Shown in pieces: positions 8,801 to 15,286 of a stretch of 64,000 bases of DNA. The DNA comes from Acidobacteriota bacterium (GTDB lineage Bacteria > Acidobacteriota > Aminicenantia > Aminicenantales > Saccharicenantaceae). The stretch spans positions 1-64,000 of the forward strand of contig JAWSUF010000011.1 in NCBI GenBank assembly GCA_033549365.1. The letters are read 5' to 3'. Both the position numbers and the translations under genes were made by a program. The number at the start of each line of letters is the position of its first letter. Within the stretch, counting starts at the first letter, position 1. The notes under the pieces are model-generated. The model made no database searches. It was not told where the DNA came from and was given only the letters and a program-made list of their open reading frames with translations.

Positions 8801-9364
8801 CTCTTCGACCAGTATCTGCGCGCCCACCGCAACGCCGAGGAACTGATCAAGGCCGGCGAGTCGAAGACGCTGGAGTTCAAATCGACCCTGCGCTGGAGCC
8901 TCAAAGAGAACAGGCAGGACGACAAGGGCGTGACGCACGCCGTGCTCAAGACCATCGCCGCGTTCCTCAACACCGAGGGCGGGGATCTGCTGGTCGGTGT
9001 GGCCGACGACGGTTCGATCGTGGGGATCGAAACGGATCAACTCGAGAGCGATGACAAGTTCATGCGCCACCTTGCCCAGGTTGTCCGCAACGGCCTCGGT
9101 GATCGCGCCGGGATATGCATCGACCCGAAGACCCAGATCGTGCAAGGCAAGACCGTGTGTGTCGTGAGCTGCCGGCGCAGCCCGGAGCCGGTGTTCCTGA
9201 AGTGGAAGGGAATGGAGGCCGTTCCGGAGGGTGACTTCTTCGTTCGGAGCGGACCCGGGACCGTGAAACTCCCCCCGGACAGCGCGCGGAAGTACATTCG
9301 CACGCGGTTCCCGGGGTTCTCACGAGAAGGAAAACCGGATGTTCCGTCAAAAGGGACTGTCTAA
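5807..9364 (+). CDS. hsdR: Type I restriction endonuclease subunit (HsdR) with C-terminal AlbA_2 domain
   Basis: 1185-aa motor and nuclease subunit. In order: N-terminal HsdR_N nuclease with PD-(D/E)XK residues D163 and E177-x-K179 (AELKN); Walker A SAGSGKS at about 330-336; DEAH at 436-439; helicase motif FTATPKP; motor motifs FQTGFDQP and QTLSRLNR; helical linker. Residues about 1015-1165 form a separate domain with KTLEFKSTLRW, FLNTEGGDLLVGVADDGSIV and the GDFFVRSGPGT strand, which is the AlbA_2 (Schlafen-type) putative DNA-binding domain. This is extra relative to EcoKI-type HsdR. The gene overlaps hsdS by four bases (ATGA). Its TAA stop sits inside the left core of attC site 2, so nothing follows it in the cassette. 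Confidence 0.93.
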   Translation: MSPEISERSFEETIECALLRYGPDACANDASAVRETSPPYGDAPPGGYRRRTPEDYDRTLCLLPRDAVDFVLATQPKEWKKLEQHHGAAVREQFLRRLAAEIERRGVLDVLRNGLKDSGCKFRLAYFRPASGLNEETRRLHAANLFAVVRQLHYSTKNEKSLDLILFLNGIPIFTAELKNPLTGQDVEDAIRQYKTDRDPREPLLTYGRCLAHFAVDPDLVYVTTHLAGPRTRFLPFNQGKFGGAGNPPVPPTRQGYATGYLWEETWARDSVLDLVRQFIHEVEEEDEKGRKTGRRFLIFPRYQQLDCVRKLVADAGMKGVGRPYLIQHSAGSGKSFTIAWLAHRLSTLHDVGDRRIFDSIVVITDRRVLDRQLQTTMRQFEQTLGVVENIDTTSRQLKEALESGKTIIVTTLQKFPVIAKEIGELPGKRFALIVDEAHSSQSGESTKSLKAVLSAGSLEAAEAEEAGAATPEEELESTILAEMEKRGRLPNLSTFAFTATPKPKTFELFGTKRPDGKFASFHLYSMRQAIEEGFILDVLANYTTYKAYWRLLKKVEDDPRYDKRKAEYLLKSFVELHPHAIGEKVKICVEHFAAQVQGEIGGKAKAMIVTRSRLHAVRYKLGVDKYLTECGYPFKALVAFSGTVQDGGRSYTESGMNGFPEAQTAKTFERPDFRFLIVANKFQTGFDQPLLHTMYVDKKLGGVNAVQTLSRLNRTHPEKKGTMVIDFANESDEIKAAFEPYYETTLLSEATDPNLLYEIQTRLAAFPVYADADVEAFARVYFDPKATQDRLYAVLAPVVERFAALSEQEQQDFRGQLTDYVRLYAFLAQVLTFADADLEKLYVFARHLRRLLPADREELPREVQQNIDMESYRIQQTGSGRIALERRPGVLEPVSTKLGHGVTPEELEELSRIIADLNERFGLNLGPEHRVTLGQMMEKLDDDAALDAAARANTRENVRLTFDRKVEHVIQEIVDSNFELYKRITDDRAFGEVIKNFLFDQYLRAHRNAEELIKAGESKTLEFKSTLRWSLKENRQDDKGVTHAVLKTIAAFLNTEGGDLLVGVADDGSIVGIETDQLESDDKFMRHLAQVVRNGLGDRAGICIDPKTQIVQGKTVCVVSCRRSPEPVFLKWKGMEAVPEGDFFVRSGPGTVKLPPDSARKYIRTRFPGFSREGKPDVPSKGTV

Positions 9365-9418
9365 CGACAGCATGCAGCGGACGGCGCCTCGCGCTGACGA
9401 TGATGCTGAGCGTTAGAT
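9359..9418 (+). other. attC-like integron recombination site 2
   Basis: Sixty bases from GTCTAAC (9359-9365, exact RYYYAAC) to GTTAGAT (9412-9418, exact GTTRRRY). TCTAACG pairs with CGTTAGA, AGCAT with ATGCT, and CAGCG with CGCTG, giving the imperfect stem of an attC. The stop codon of hsdR (9362-9364) lies in the left core, which is the normal attachment of an attC to the 3' end of a cassette gene. Same orientation and length as site 1 at 362-421. Confidence 0.65.
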
Positions 9419-9761
9419 TGGCCGGCAATGCCAACTTCTTATGCGCCCGGCGCTGTGACAAGCCTGCCCGCTACGAAACGTTGATGGTGGTCTCGACAAA
9501 CCTTTCAAGGGTTTGTTGTGAACCGTTGCTTGATTTTTCTTGACATCCCGCGCCGGTGTGAGTAAACATACCCTTGTGGAAAAAGGGGTTTATCCTGATT
9601 TGTCGATGTGGCCCTCCTGTCAAGCCATATATCCCTCCGGAAACCATGGAAAATACGGCTTAAAGATCTGCAAAAACAGACTGTTAGTGCTATGTTGCAG
9701 CCTAAATGTGTTATCAAGAAACAAAATTATTCAATTTTGGACTGAAATATAGGGGACGAAC
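9419..9761. other. Gene-free leader between attC site 2 and the cyclase-like gene
   Basis: 343 bases of visibly lower GC with no supported gene. CAAACC-N7-GGTTTG (9497-9515) forms a small hairpin, but the T-run (from 9535) is about 20 bases further on, so I do not call it a terminator. The rest holds the repeat blocks listed as leader copy B. Confidence 0.5.
9540..9735 (+). repeat. Shared leader repeat, copy B (upstream of the cyclase-like gene)
   Basis: Contains a TTGACA (9540-9545)-N17-TAAACA (9563-9568) promoter-like block matching 661-689, CCTGTCAAGCCATATA at 9616-9631 identical to 624-639, and CAGCCTAAATGTGTT from about 9700 matching the block at about 709. Compared with copy A roughly 115 extra bases separate the first and last blocks, and the middle block has moved from before the promoter to after it. 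Confidence 0.55.
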
Positions 9762-10577
9762 ATGAGCAAAAAGATTGAAACGCAGCATGGTGTTGTCGCA
9801 TTCCTTGACATACTCGGATACGCGAATTTCCTAGAGAATAACGAACCGGAAGTAGCCGCGCAGACAGTCTTGGATTTCCTTACAACTGTACCGAAAAGGA
9901 CGATCGACACCCTACTCGATATCCTAAGCACGAAGTCAACACGCAAGGAAATCGAACAGCAGCTCGGAGACCTGAAATGGCTCGTCTTCTCGGATTCCAT
10001 TCTTTTGACCTGCCCTTATCCGAATGATGCCGACCCAAAACAAAAGAGCCTTTCTTGGCTCATGAGCTTCTTCAGCCTGATTATCACTTGTCGGCACCTT
10101 CTCGATAGCGGTCTGCCTGTCCGCGGTGGGGTCTCATGCGGGAAGTTTTTCGTGAAAGAATACTGCTTCGCGGGACGCTGCATTGTTGCAGCTCACGCTC
10201 TAGCGTCCTCTCTGGATCTGGCTGCAGTAGCGCTTGACGATTCGGCAAAAAAGGAATTGGACAATCTGAAGGCCCGAAAATACTTCAACATTATCGGCAA
10301 AATAACAATTCCGTACCTCGTTCCGTTGAAAGGTGGCGCTTCAGTCAAGAGGATTGTGCTCCCGCCATCATTTCCACAAATCAGATTTGACAACCCAGAC
10401 TTGCGACAGGTGGTGGCCGAGAGTTTCTGGCGACACAACAAGGATGTCCCACCTAGTGTGCTCGGGAAGCTCTATAACACCGAGATGTTTCTCCGATTCA
10501 TGAAGACACAGTTCCCGAAGATGTTTGAGAGCAAAGCGAAACAGCCCAACAAAGCCATCGACAGCAACGAGGAATAA
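9762..10577 (+). CDS. Class III nucleotidyl cyclase-like protein of unknown function
   Basis: 271 aa. The sequence follows the core of the class III cyclase fold: FLDILGY with a candidate metal Asp at residue 16, FSDSILLT with a second Asp at 78, GLPVRGGVSCGKF (117-129), and AGRCIVAAHALASSLD (136-151) where classical cyclases have G-x-x-V-N-x-A-A-R. The Asn and Arg used for transition-state stabilisation are not evident (V141/H144 instead), so cyclase activity is uncertain. No signal peptide or membrane segment. ATG at 9762 follows ATAGGGGACGAAC, a weak ribosome site. Lower GC than both flanks. It sits directly after the R-M cassette and upstream of a membrane-protein gene, an arrangement reminiscent of Pycsar (cyclase plus membrane effector); that link is inference only. 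Confidence 0.55.
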   Translation: MSKKIETQHGVVAFLDILGYANFLENNEPEVAAQTVLDFLTTVPKRTIDTLLDILSTKSTRKEIEQQLGDLKWLVFSDSILLTCPYPNDADPKQKSLSWLMSFFSLIITCRHLLDSGLPVRGGVSCGKFFVKEYCFAGRCIVAAHALASSLDLAAVALDDSAKKELDNLKARKYFNIIGKITIPYLVPLKGGASVKRIVLPPSFPQIRFDNPDLRQVVAESFWRHNKDVPPSVLGKLYNTEMFLRFMKTQFPKMFESKAKQPNKAIDSNEE

Positions 10578-10675
10578 CGTGCCGCTTCGCTCTGTCCATG
10601 ACCTGCTTCCCGGATCTTGGTCCATTCCGGATGCAACTTTATTAATAAAATCGGGTATTCAGAAAGGAGTTGGGG

Positions 10676-10810
10676 ATGAAGAAGAAGTATGTGGGGATGG
10701 GTGTTGCGGAGCTCCGACGGTTGAAGCAGCTCGTAAAACTATGCGCCAATTTACCTCGTAACTCTACACGCTTATTGACAATCTTGAGAGAAGGCAAAGC
10801 TAATGGATAA
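10676..10810 (+). CDS. 44-codon ORF resembling an IS3 OrfA fragment, coupled to the next gene
   Basis: ATG at 10676 is preceded by AGAAAGGAG (10661-10669) with good spacing. The product begins MKKKYVGMGVAELRRLKQL, which resembles the internal segment of IS3-family OrfA transposase between the helix-turn-helix and the leucine zipper; the resemblance stops after residue 19 and the rest looks unrelated. Its stop (TAA, 10808-10810) overlaps the start of the membrane-protein gene at 10803, so it could be translated and coupled. Either a relic of an insertion or a small coupled peptide; I favour the relic with low certainty. Confidence 0.35.
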   Translation: MKKKYVGMGVAELRRLKQLVKLCANLPRNSTRLLTILREGKANG

Positions 10811-11207
10811 ATCAAATCACAATCGAGTAGTTTTGATATTGCGGTGGATTGCATTTATACCACTTGCTATAACAGCCTCCGTGCTTGGGTGGTATCTTGT
10901 GAATATTTTGGGTCGGTTAGGATTGTATTTCGTGCAGTTCGACACTGAGTCATTTATTGCTCAATTGTATTTCAATGCTGCTGGAAATACTGCAATGGCA
11001 ATTGCTTTTGTGTATACTGGCTCGAAAATTGCGCCTCTACATAATAAAACCGTTGCTTACTTCCTTTCAGTCGTTTGGCTTGTATTTAGTGGTTTTGCTC
11101 TATATGCAGGGATAATGGTCAAAAATAGCTGGGCTATTTTTGGTGGCATATGGGGCTTTGTCGTTATACTGATATTTGCTTTTTTTGTTTATCAAAATAA
11201 AACATAG
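10803..11207 (+). CDS. Small four-helix membrane protein, unknown function
   Basis: 134 aa with four clear hydrophobic segments, at about residues 9-35, 57-77, 84-106 and 110-131, joined by short loops, and a basic N-terminus (MDKSNHNR) suggesting N-in topology. No enzymatic motif or family recognised. AGAAGG lies 9-14 bases before the ATG, which overlaps the end of the small ORF upstream. The base composition is markedly AT-rich, like the cyclase-like gene and unlike the chromosome beyond 11.2 kb, so the two probably arrived together. As the only membrane protein next to the cyclase-like gene it is the candidate partner or effector, though it lacks any separate cytosolic sensor domain. Confidence 0.55.
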   Translation: MDKSNHNRVVLILRWIAFIPLAITASVLGWYLVNILGRLGLYFVQFDTESFIAQLYFNAAGNTAMAIAFVYTGSKIAPLHNKTVAYFLSVVWLVFSGFALYAGIMVKNSWAIFGGIWGFVVILIFAFFVYQNKT

Positions 11208-11248
11208 TTGGGCCGGAAGAATCAAAACAAAGAAAGGAGACAGAAGTC

Positions 11249-11875
11249 ATGAGAACGAAATGGACAATCGGAACATTGGCGGCGTCGGGAATCTTGGCGG
11301 CAGGAATTACAGTCTTTCTGGCGGGCAGTGCGTTTGCGCACTGTGACACCACCAGCGGCCCCATCATTCCTGAAGCCAAAGCCGCCCTTGAGAAGGGCGA
11401 CGTGACTCCGGTCCTCAAGTGGGTCAAGAAAGACAGCGAGGCGGAGATCAAGGCAGCGTTCACGAAGGCGGTCGCCGTCAGGGCCAAGGGACCGGAGGCA
11501 AAGGAACTGGCTGACCAGTACTTCCTCGAAACTCTCGTCCGCCTGCACCGTGCAGGCGAAGGCGCACCCTACACCGGAATCAAGGACGAACCGGTTGAAC
11601 CGATCGTCGCGATGGCCGACAAGGCCCTTGCCGACGGTTCCGCAGATGAGATGATCAAGAGAGTCAGCGGCCATATGGCGGCAGCGATCAAGGAGAAGTT
11701 CGCGAGGGCTGTTGAGGCCAAGAAGAACAAGGACAAGAGTGTCGAAGCGGGTCGGGACTTCGTGGAAGCCTACGTCGTATACATGCACTATGTCGAAGGC
11801 ATCCACGCCGCAATCATGTCCACGGGTGCACACCACGCTGAAGGCGGTGAAGGCGCCCCGGCGCATAAGCACTGA
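11249..11875 (+). CDS. DUF6448 family exported protein
   Basis: 208 aa. An N-terminal signal peptide (hydrophobic stretch about residues 8-29, cleavage near AFA-HCD) precedes a mature helical protein that begins HCDTTSGPII, the signature start of DUF6448. Later features include RLHRAGEGAPYTG, a second helical half with MIKRVSGHMAAAIKEKF, a YVVYMHYVEGIHAA segment, and a His-rich tail (HHAEGGEGAPAHKH). The histidines suggest metal or heme-related binding, but the family role is unknown. A good ribosome site, AAAGGAGA, lies just before the ATG. GC content returns to the chromosomal level here, so this marks the end of the AT-rich insert. Confidence 0.75.
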   Translation: MRTKWTIGTLAASGILAAGITVFLAGSAFAHCDTTSGPIIPEAKAALEKGDVTPVLKWVKKDSEAEIKAAFTKAVAVRAKGPEAKELADQYFLETLVRLHRAGEGAPYTGIKDEPVEPIVAMADKALADGSADEMIKRVSGHMAAAIKEKFARAVEAKKNKDKSVEAGRDFVEAYVVYMHYVEGIHAAIMSTGAHHAEGGEGAPAHKH

Positions 11876-11956
11876 TCGAGACGGAGGCCCAACCATCGGC
11901 TCCATGCGACGCGGACATGCCGTGCGCCCGAGCCGTCACGTTATCGAACGGGATGT

Positions 11957-12670
11957 TTACCGACGTGAATTCGATGACGGCTTATCGAAGATGGACAGGT
12001 AGACGTAGACGATCGCTGCGAGAACGGAGATGAGCGCGGCGTAGCGGTGGGTTTCGAACATCAGGACCTGGCCCCGGGTGTTGAGCCAGGGGAGCATGGG
12101 AAAAAGCGTCGAGACGATGAGGGCGAGGCCCGCAGTCGCGAAGATCCAGAACATCCAAATCCGGACTGACTGCGGCGACGGGAGAGGGGGGAATTTGGTG
12201 AGTGCGGCCATGCTCCGGGCGTGATCCGGAGCGGGCGGATCAGCCGGATTTGACGGCTGCGGCGCCTGGAAGCGGGATGCTTCGCGGAAAACAACCGCGG
12301 CCAGGCAGACGGAGAAGAGACCGCCGGCCATAACGTGGAGGATGAGAAGCACCCCATGGAGCCCGCGGCCGATGAAGAAAGCGGCCAGGAAACCGGAAGC
12401 TGCGAGGTAAAGGAAAGATACGAGAAGTCCGGCTGCAAGAACTTTATCGAGAAGGGTGAGCTTGTGAAACGGGGAAGCCCGCCATTTATCCTTGAGCGGC
12501 GCCGCCCGCAGCGTTTTGAGCCAGGCCGAAGTCCGGGTTGACAGCCATGAAAGATAGGAAGCGTCAACCTTTCCCGAAGGATCGGATTGTGGCCGCGTTG
12601 TCCTGAATCTGTGAAAGGTCAGCGCAAAGAAAAGCCCCAGGAAAGCGGCGATCGATATTGCGGTGAACAC
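11957..12670 (-). CDS. b-type cytochrome-like membrane protein (third gene of a redox operon)
   Basis: 237 aa with about five hydrophobic helices: an N-terminal anchor (residues 1-20), a pair at about 75-130, and two near the C-terminus (about 168-190 and 208-230). Histidines lie at helix edges or within helices (HKLTLLDK, HGVLLILHVMAGG, FETHRYAA), as in b-type cytochromes of the b561/NrfD-like type that pass quinol electrons to periplasmic cytochromes. GTG start at 12670 preceded by GGGGTGA. It lies 6 bp after the seven-heme cytochrome gene, so it is the likely membrane partner of that protein. Family assignment is by pattern only. Confidence 0.55.
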   Translation of the reverse strand: MFTAISIAAFLGLFFALTFHRFRTTRPQSDPSGKVDASYLSWLSTRTSAWLKTLRAAPLKDKWRASPFHKLTLLDKVLAAGLLVSFLYLAASGFLAAFFIGRGLHGVLLILHVMAGGLFSVCLAAVVFREASRFQAPQPSNPADPPAPDHARSMAALTKFPPLPSPQSVRIWMFWIFATAGLALIVSTLFPMLPWLNTRGQVLMFETHRYAALISVLAAIVYVYLSIFDKPSSNSRR

Positions 12671-12676
12671 GGCGCG

Positions 12677-15286
12677 TCACCCCTTTTCCCTGGCGGCGAG
12701 ACCCGTCGCCCGGCCCAGGAAGATGAGTGCGGCGGCAAGGAGGATCCCGGCGATGAGCAGGCCCGCCGCGAAGAGCACGAACTTGAGGGTCGGCCGCACG
12801 GCGAAAGTCAGCCCGAAAATTCTTTGGAACAATCCGCCGAGACCCATGAAGGCGGATTGGCGGCGTCTTTCGATCTTGTCCGTGAGAAGCGGCCCGGCGC
12901 CTTCGACCTTGGCGAAGAAGAACGAAGAGCCGGCGCTGTGGCAGTCGCCGCAGCCGTTCCAGCCCAGGGCCTGCTGGGCCGGCCGGACGTCGTGGGCTGC
13001 AGGCCAGAAGGCGGGTTCGGCTGCATCGTGGCGGGAGGCTTTGAGCCGGCCCTCGGTATCGAGGCGGAAAAGCCGGCCTCCCGAGATGTAGACAGGCTCG
13101 CCTGTCTGTTGGGCTGGAGCTGCTTTAGGATCCGGATTCGGATTCCCGCCTGCGCCGTCTTCCGGGGTCCGGGTTTCTTCAGATTTTACAGGCTCTCCGG
13201 TCGGTTTTCCGGCGCCGTCCGAGACGGCGGCTGTTCCGGGATCCGAAGGGCTTTCTCCAGACGCTGTCGCCGATCCCGGTTCCGCGAGCCGGGCCAGAAT
13301 CGCGGCCACCTGTTCTTCCGTCAGGGCCTGTTCGAGCCCCGCAACCTGGACGGCGTTTTTCAGGTCGAAGTCCGAAACGAGGGGGAGGAGAGTGCCGTCT
13401 TCGGCCAGCCAGCCCAGCGCCGGGCCGGAGTCCGCAGCCGTTTCCGAATCCGCATCTTCCTCCGGCACGACCATGTCGAGAAAACCGTCCGTCAGCTTGT
13501 AAGTTGTCCCTCCGTAGACAAGAGCCGGTTGTCCCGGAGCCCATCCGACAATCCGCAACGCTTCGAGAACGGCCTGAAAACGAGGGGCCAGCTCATAAGC
13601 CGCCTCGTTCGGGTCGGCTTCGGGATCGACGGCGGGCACGATCGGTTCCACGGCCCCGTTTTTCATAACCCCCCAGACGGGGGTTACGGCGGCTTGCCCC
13701 GCCGATTCCGGCTTTCCGGCAGTTCGATCGGTTCCGGCTCCTGTCCGGGCAGTTATTCCGGATTCGTTTTCCACCACGACAAGTCGCCCGTCGACGTCCG
13801 CGCGGAGGATTTTCCCCCAGGCTGTGAGAACCGGGATCTCGTCCGGTTCGACAGCCGGCGTCAAGGCGCGCAGGATCGCTCCCACACGCCGGTCGGGATC
13901 GAGCACATCCCCGGCCACATCCCGGATTTTTTCCGGTCGAATCGGGGTGACGGATTTTCCCTCCAACATGCCCCAGAAGGACGGCCAGACGATCCGGTGC
14001 GGCGTGATCTTGCCGTCTTCGCCTTTCATGTAGACGGGCTCCTGGATGACCGGCGTGTCGGTGTGCCATAGCGCTGCGCCGTAGATGCCGAGGCGATTGG
14101 CCCGCGCCGTCCTTACGGGCTCCGGTCCGCCGTCGACCTTCGGTCCCGAATGGCAGACGGTGCAGGACAAATGACGGAAATGGACTGTCGGAATCCCCTT
14201 ATGCTGCGGCCAGGGGGCGCCCAGCCGTCCGGGGGTCACGGTTTTCTTTCCGGCGGCGTCCTCGCCCATATGGCAGCCGCGGCAGCTCAGGGAAGCCCGG
14301 AAGGGATCGCCCATATCCCGGGCTTCGGTTTCATAGCCGCGGACGATCTGGTGAGACAGGTCGTTTCTGTGACAGTCGACGCAACTGAGCCCCGCCGCCG
14401 CGTGGACGTCCCGGTCGATTTCGGGCCGGCGGACGGCCGCGGCCGGAGCGGTCGAATGGCAGGCCAGGCACAACCGGTCTCCCGCCGAGCGGCGGATGTC
14501 CATGAAGGCGTAATGGCGGGAGTCGAAAACCTCCGCCCGGTACTTGACGTTCGGTGCGATGGCCCATTCCCGGTCGTCGGGATTCGGCCCGTCGTAGACG
14601 TCCCAGGTGCCGTGCATGCGCGAAGCCATGCCGCCGACCTCGGCGATTCCGGATGCGGCCGTCGCCGCCCAGCGGAAGTTTTCCCTCATCACCTGCCGGG
14701 CCCACTCGCTGAGGTCCTGGCGGGGCGAGGCGTGGTGGCAGGCCAGGCAGTTGATCTCGATTTTCCCCGAAACGTTCCAGCGGGATGCCCGGTCCTGACC
14801 CTCTTCGCCGGGTTCGGACGGCCCTCCGCCGGGCAGATGTCTTGCGAAAAGCTGTGTGAACTCCCAGTCCGTGAGGCCCAGATCATCGGGGTGGTGCGTG
14901 TTTTTCCAGCCGCGGTGGGAGACGGGAAGAACGGTTCCCGTTGAGTTGTCGACAAGAAACCAGGGCTGGGCCGGGCGTGCTTGGGATGCGGTTTCGGTAT
15001 CCGGGCGGGACGCGGCGGCGTTGAAATGAAAACCCCCGGCGACCGTGTTGTAGTCGTGGCAGGGCCCGCAGCTCGTGCGCGTGGAAAAAGGCATGGGATA
15101 GGGCATGGTCGGCACGACGAGGTGGTCCAGATCGTCGCGAAGCGGAAAGACGTGGGCCGGCTCGGCCCGGCTTCCGGCCCAGGGCTGAACCGTGGGAATT
15201 TTCGGAGTCGGCCCCTGTCCCGAAAGAAGGGTCCAGATCAGCCCGGCGCCCAGGAAGACCGCAAGAATAAGCGCTTCTTTCTTCAT
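12677..15286 (-). CDS. Periplasmic multiheme cytochrome c, seven CxxCH sites, membrane-anchored
   Basis: 869 aa. An N-terminal hydrophobic segment (about 5-23) exports the protein and a C-terminal helix (about 825-850) anchors it. Seven c-type heme sites are visible: CGPCH, CLACH, CLACH, CVDCH, CRGCH and CTVCH in the first half, and CGDCH near the C-terminus. They are separated by a heme-free middle of about 400 residues including a Pro/Gly/Glu-rich linker. The open frame extends further upstream, but the ATG at 15286 (MKKEALILAVFLG) is chosen because it overlaps the stop of the Gfo/Idh gene by four bases and opens an export signal. Probable role: electron transfer between a periplasmic oxidation and the membrane quinone pool. 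Confidence 0.85.
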   Translation of the reverse strand: MKKEALILAVFLGAGLIWTLLSGQGPTPKIPTVQPWAGSRAEPAHVFPLRDDLDHLVVPTMPYPMPFSTRTSCGPCHDYNTVAGGFHFNAAASRPDTETASQARPAQPWFLVDNSTGTVLPVSHRGWKNTHHPDDLGLTDWEFTQLFARHLPGGGPSEPGEEGQDRASRWNVSGKIEINCLACHHASPRQDLSEWARQVMRENFRWAATAASGIAEVGGMASRMHGTWDVYDGPNPDDREWAIAPNVKYRAEVFDSRHYAFMDIRRSAGDRLCLACHSTAPAAAVRRPEIDRDVHAAAGLSCVDCHRNDLSHQIVRGYETEARDMGDPFRASLSCRGCHMGEDAAGKKTVTPGRLGAPWPQHKGIPTVHFRHLSCTVCHSGPKVDGGPEPVRTARANRLGIYGAALWHTDTPVIQEPVYMKGEDGKITPHRIVWPSFWGMLEGKSVTPIRPEKIRDVAGDVLDPDRRVGAILRALTPAVEPDEIPVLTAWGKILRADVDGRLVVVENESGITARTGAGTDRTAGKPESAGQAAVTPVWGVMKNGAVEPIVPAVDPEADPNEAAYELAPRFQAVLEALRIVGWAPGQPALVYGGTTYKLTDGFLDMVVPEEDADSETAADSGPALGWLAEDGTLLPLVSDFDLKNAVQVAGLEQALTEEQVAAILARLAEPGSATASGESPSDPGTAAVSDGAGKPTGEPVKSEETRTPEDGAGGNPNPDPKAAPAQQTGEPVYISGGRLFRLDTEGRLKASRHDAAEPAFWPAAHDVRPAQQALGWNGCGDCHSAGSSFFFAKVEGAGPLLTDKIERRRQSAFMGLGGLFQRIFGLTFAVRPTLKFVLFAAGLLIAGILLAAALIFLGRATGLAAREKG

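Noticed and set aside
9497-9539. Hairpin CAAACC-N7-GGTTTG followed by a T-rich stretch as a terminator
   Set aside because: The T-run starts roughly 20 bases after the stem and the stem is only 6 bp, so an intrinsic terminator is not supported.
10525-10761. 78-aa plus-strand frame crossing the end of the cyclase-like gene
   Set aside because: It overlaps the real gene in another frame and the well-placed ribosome site at 10661-10669 serves the frame at 10676 instead.
11207-11213. GTTGGGC fitting the GTTRRRY core after the membrane-protein gene, as a third attC site
   Set aside because: No RYYYAAC partner at about 60 bp upstream and no paired inner boxes were found.
12587-14071. Long open frame on the plus strand opposite the multiheme cytochrome gene, with similar long frames at 796-1539, 5552-6856, 7730-9145 and 18109-19731 on the minus strand
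   Set aside because: They are antisense to clearly recognisable genes (CxxCH sites, HsdM, HsdR, mutM), have low-complexity composition typical of high-GC shadow frames, and show no family motifs.
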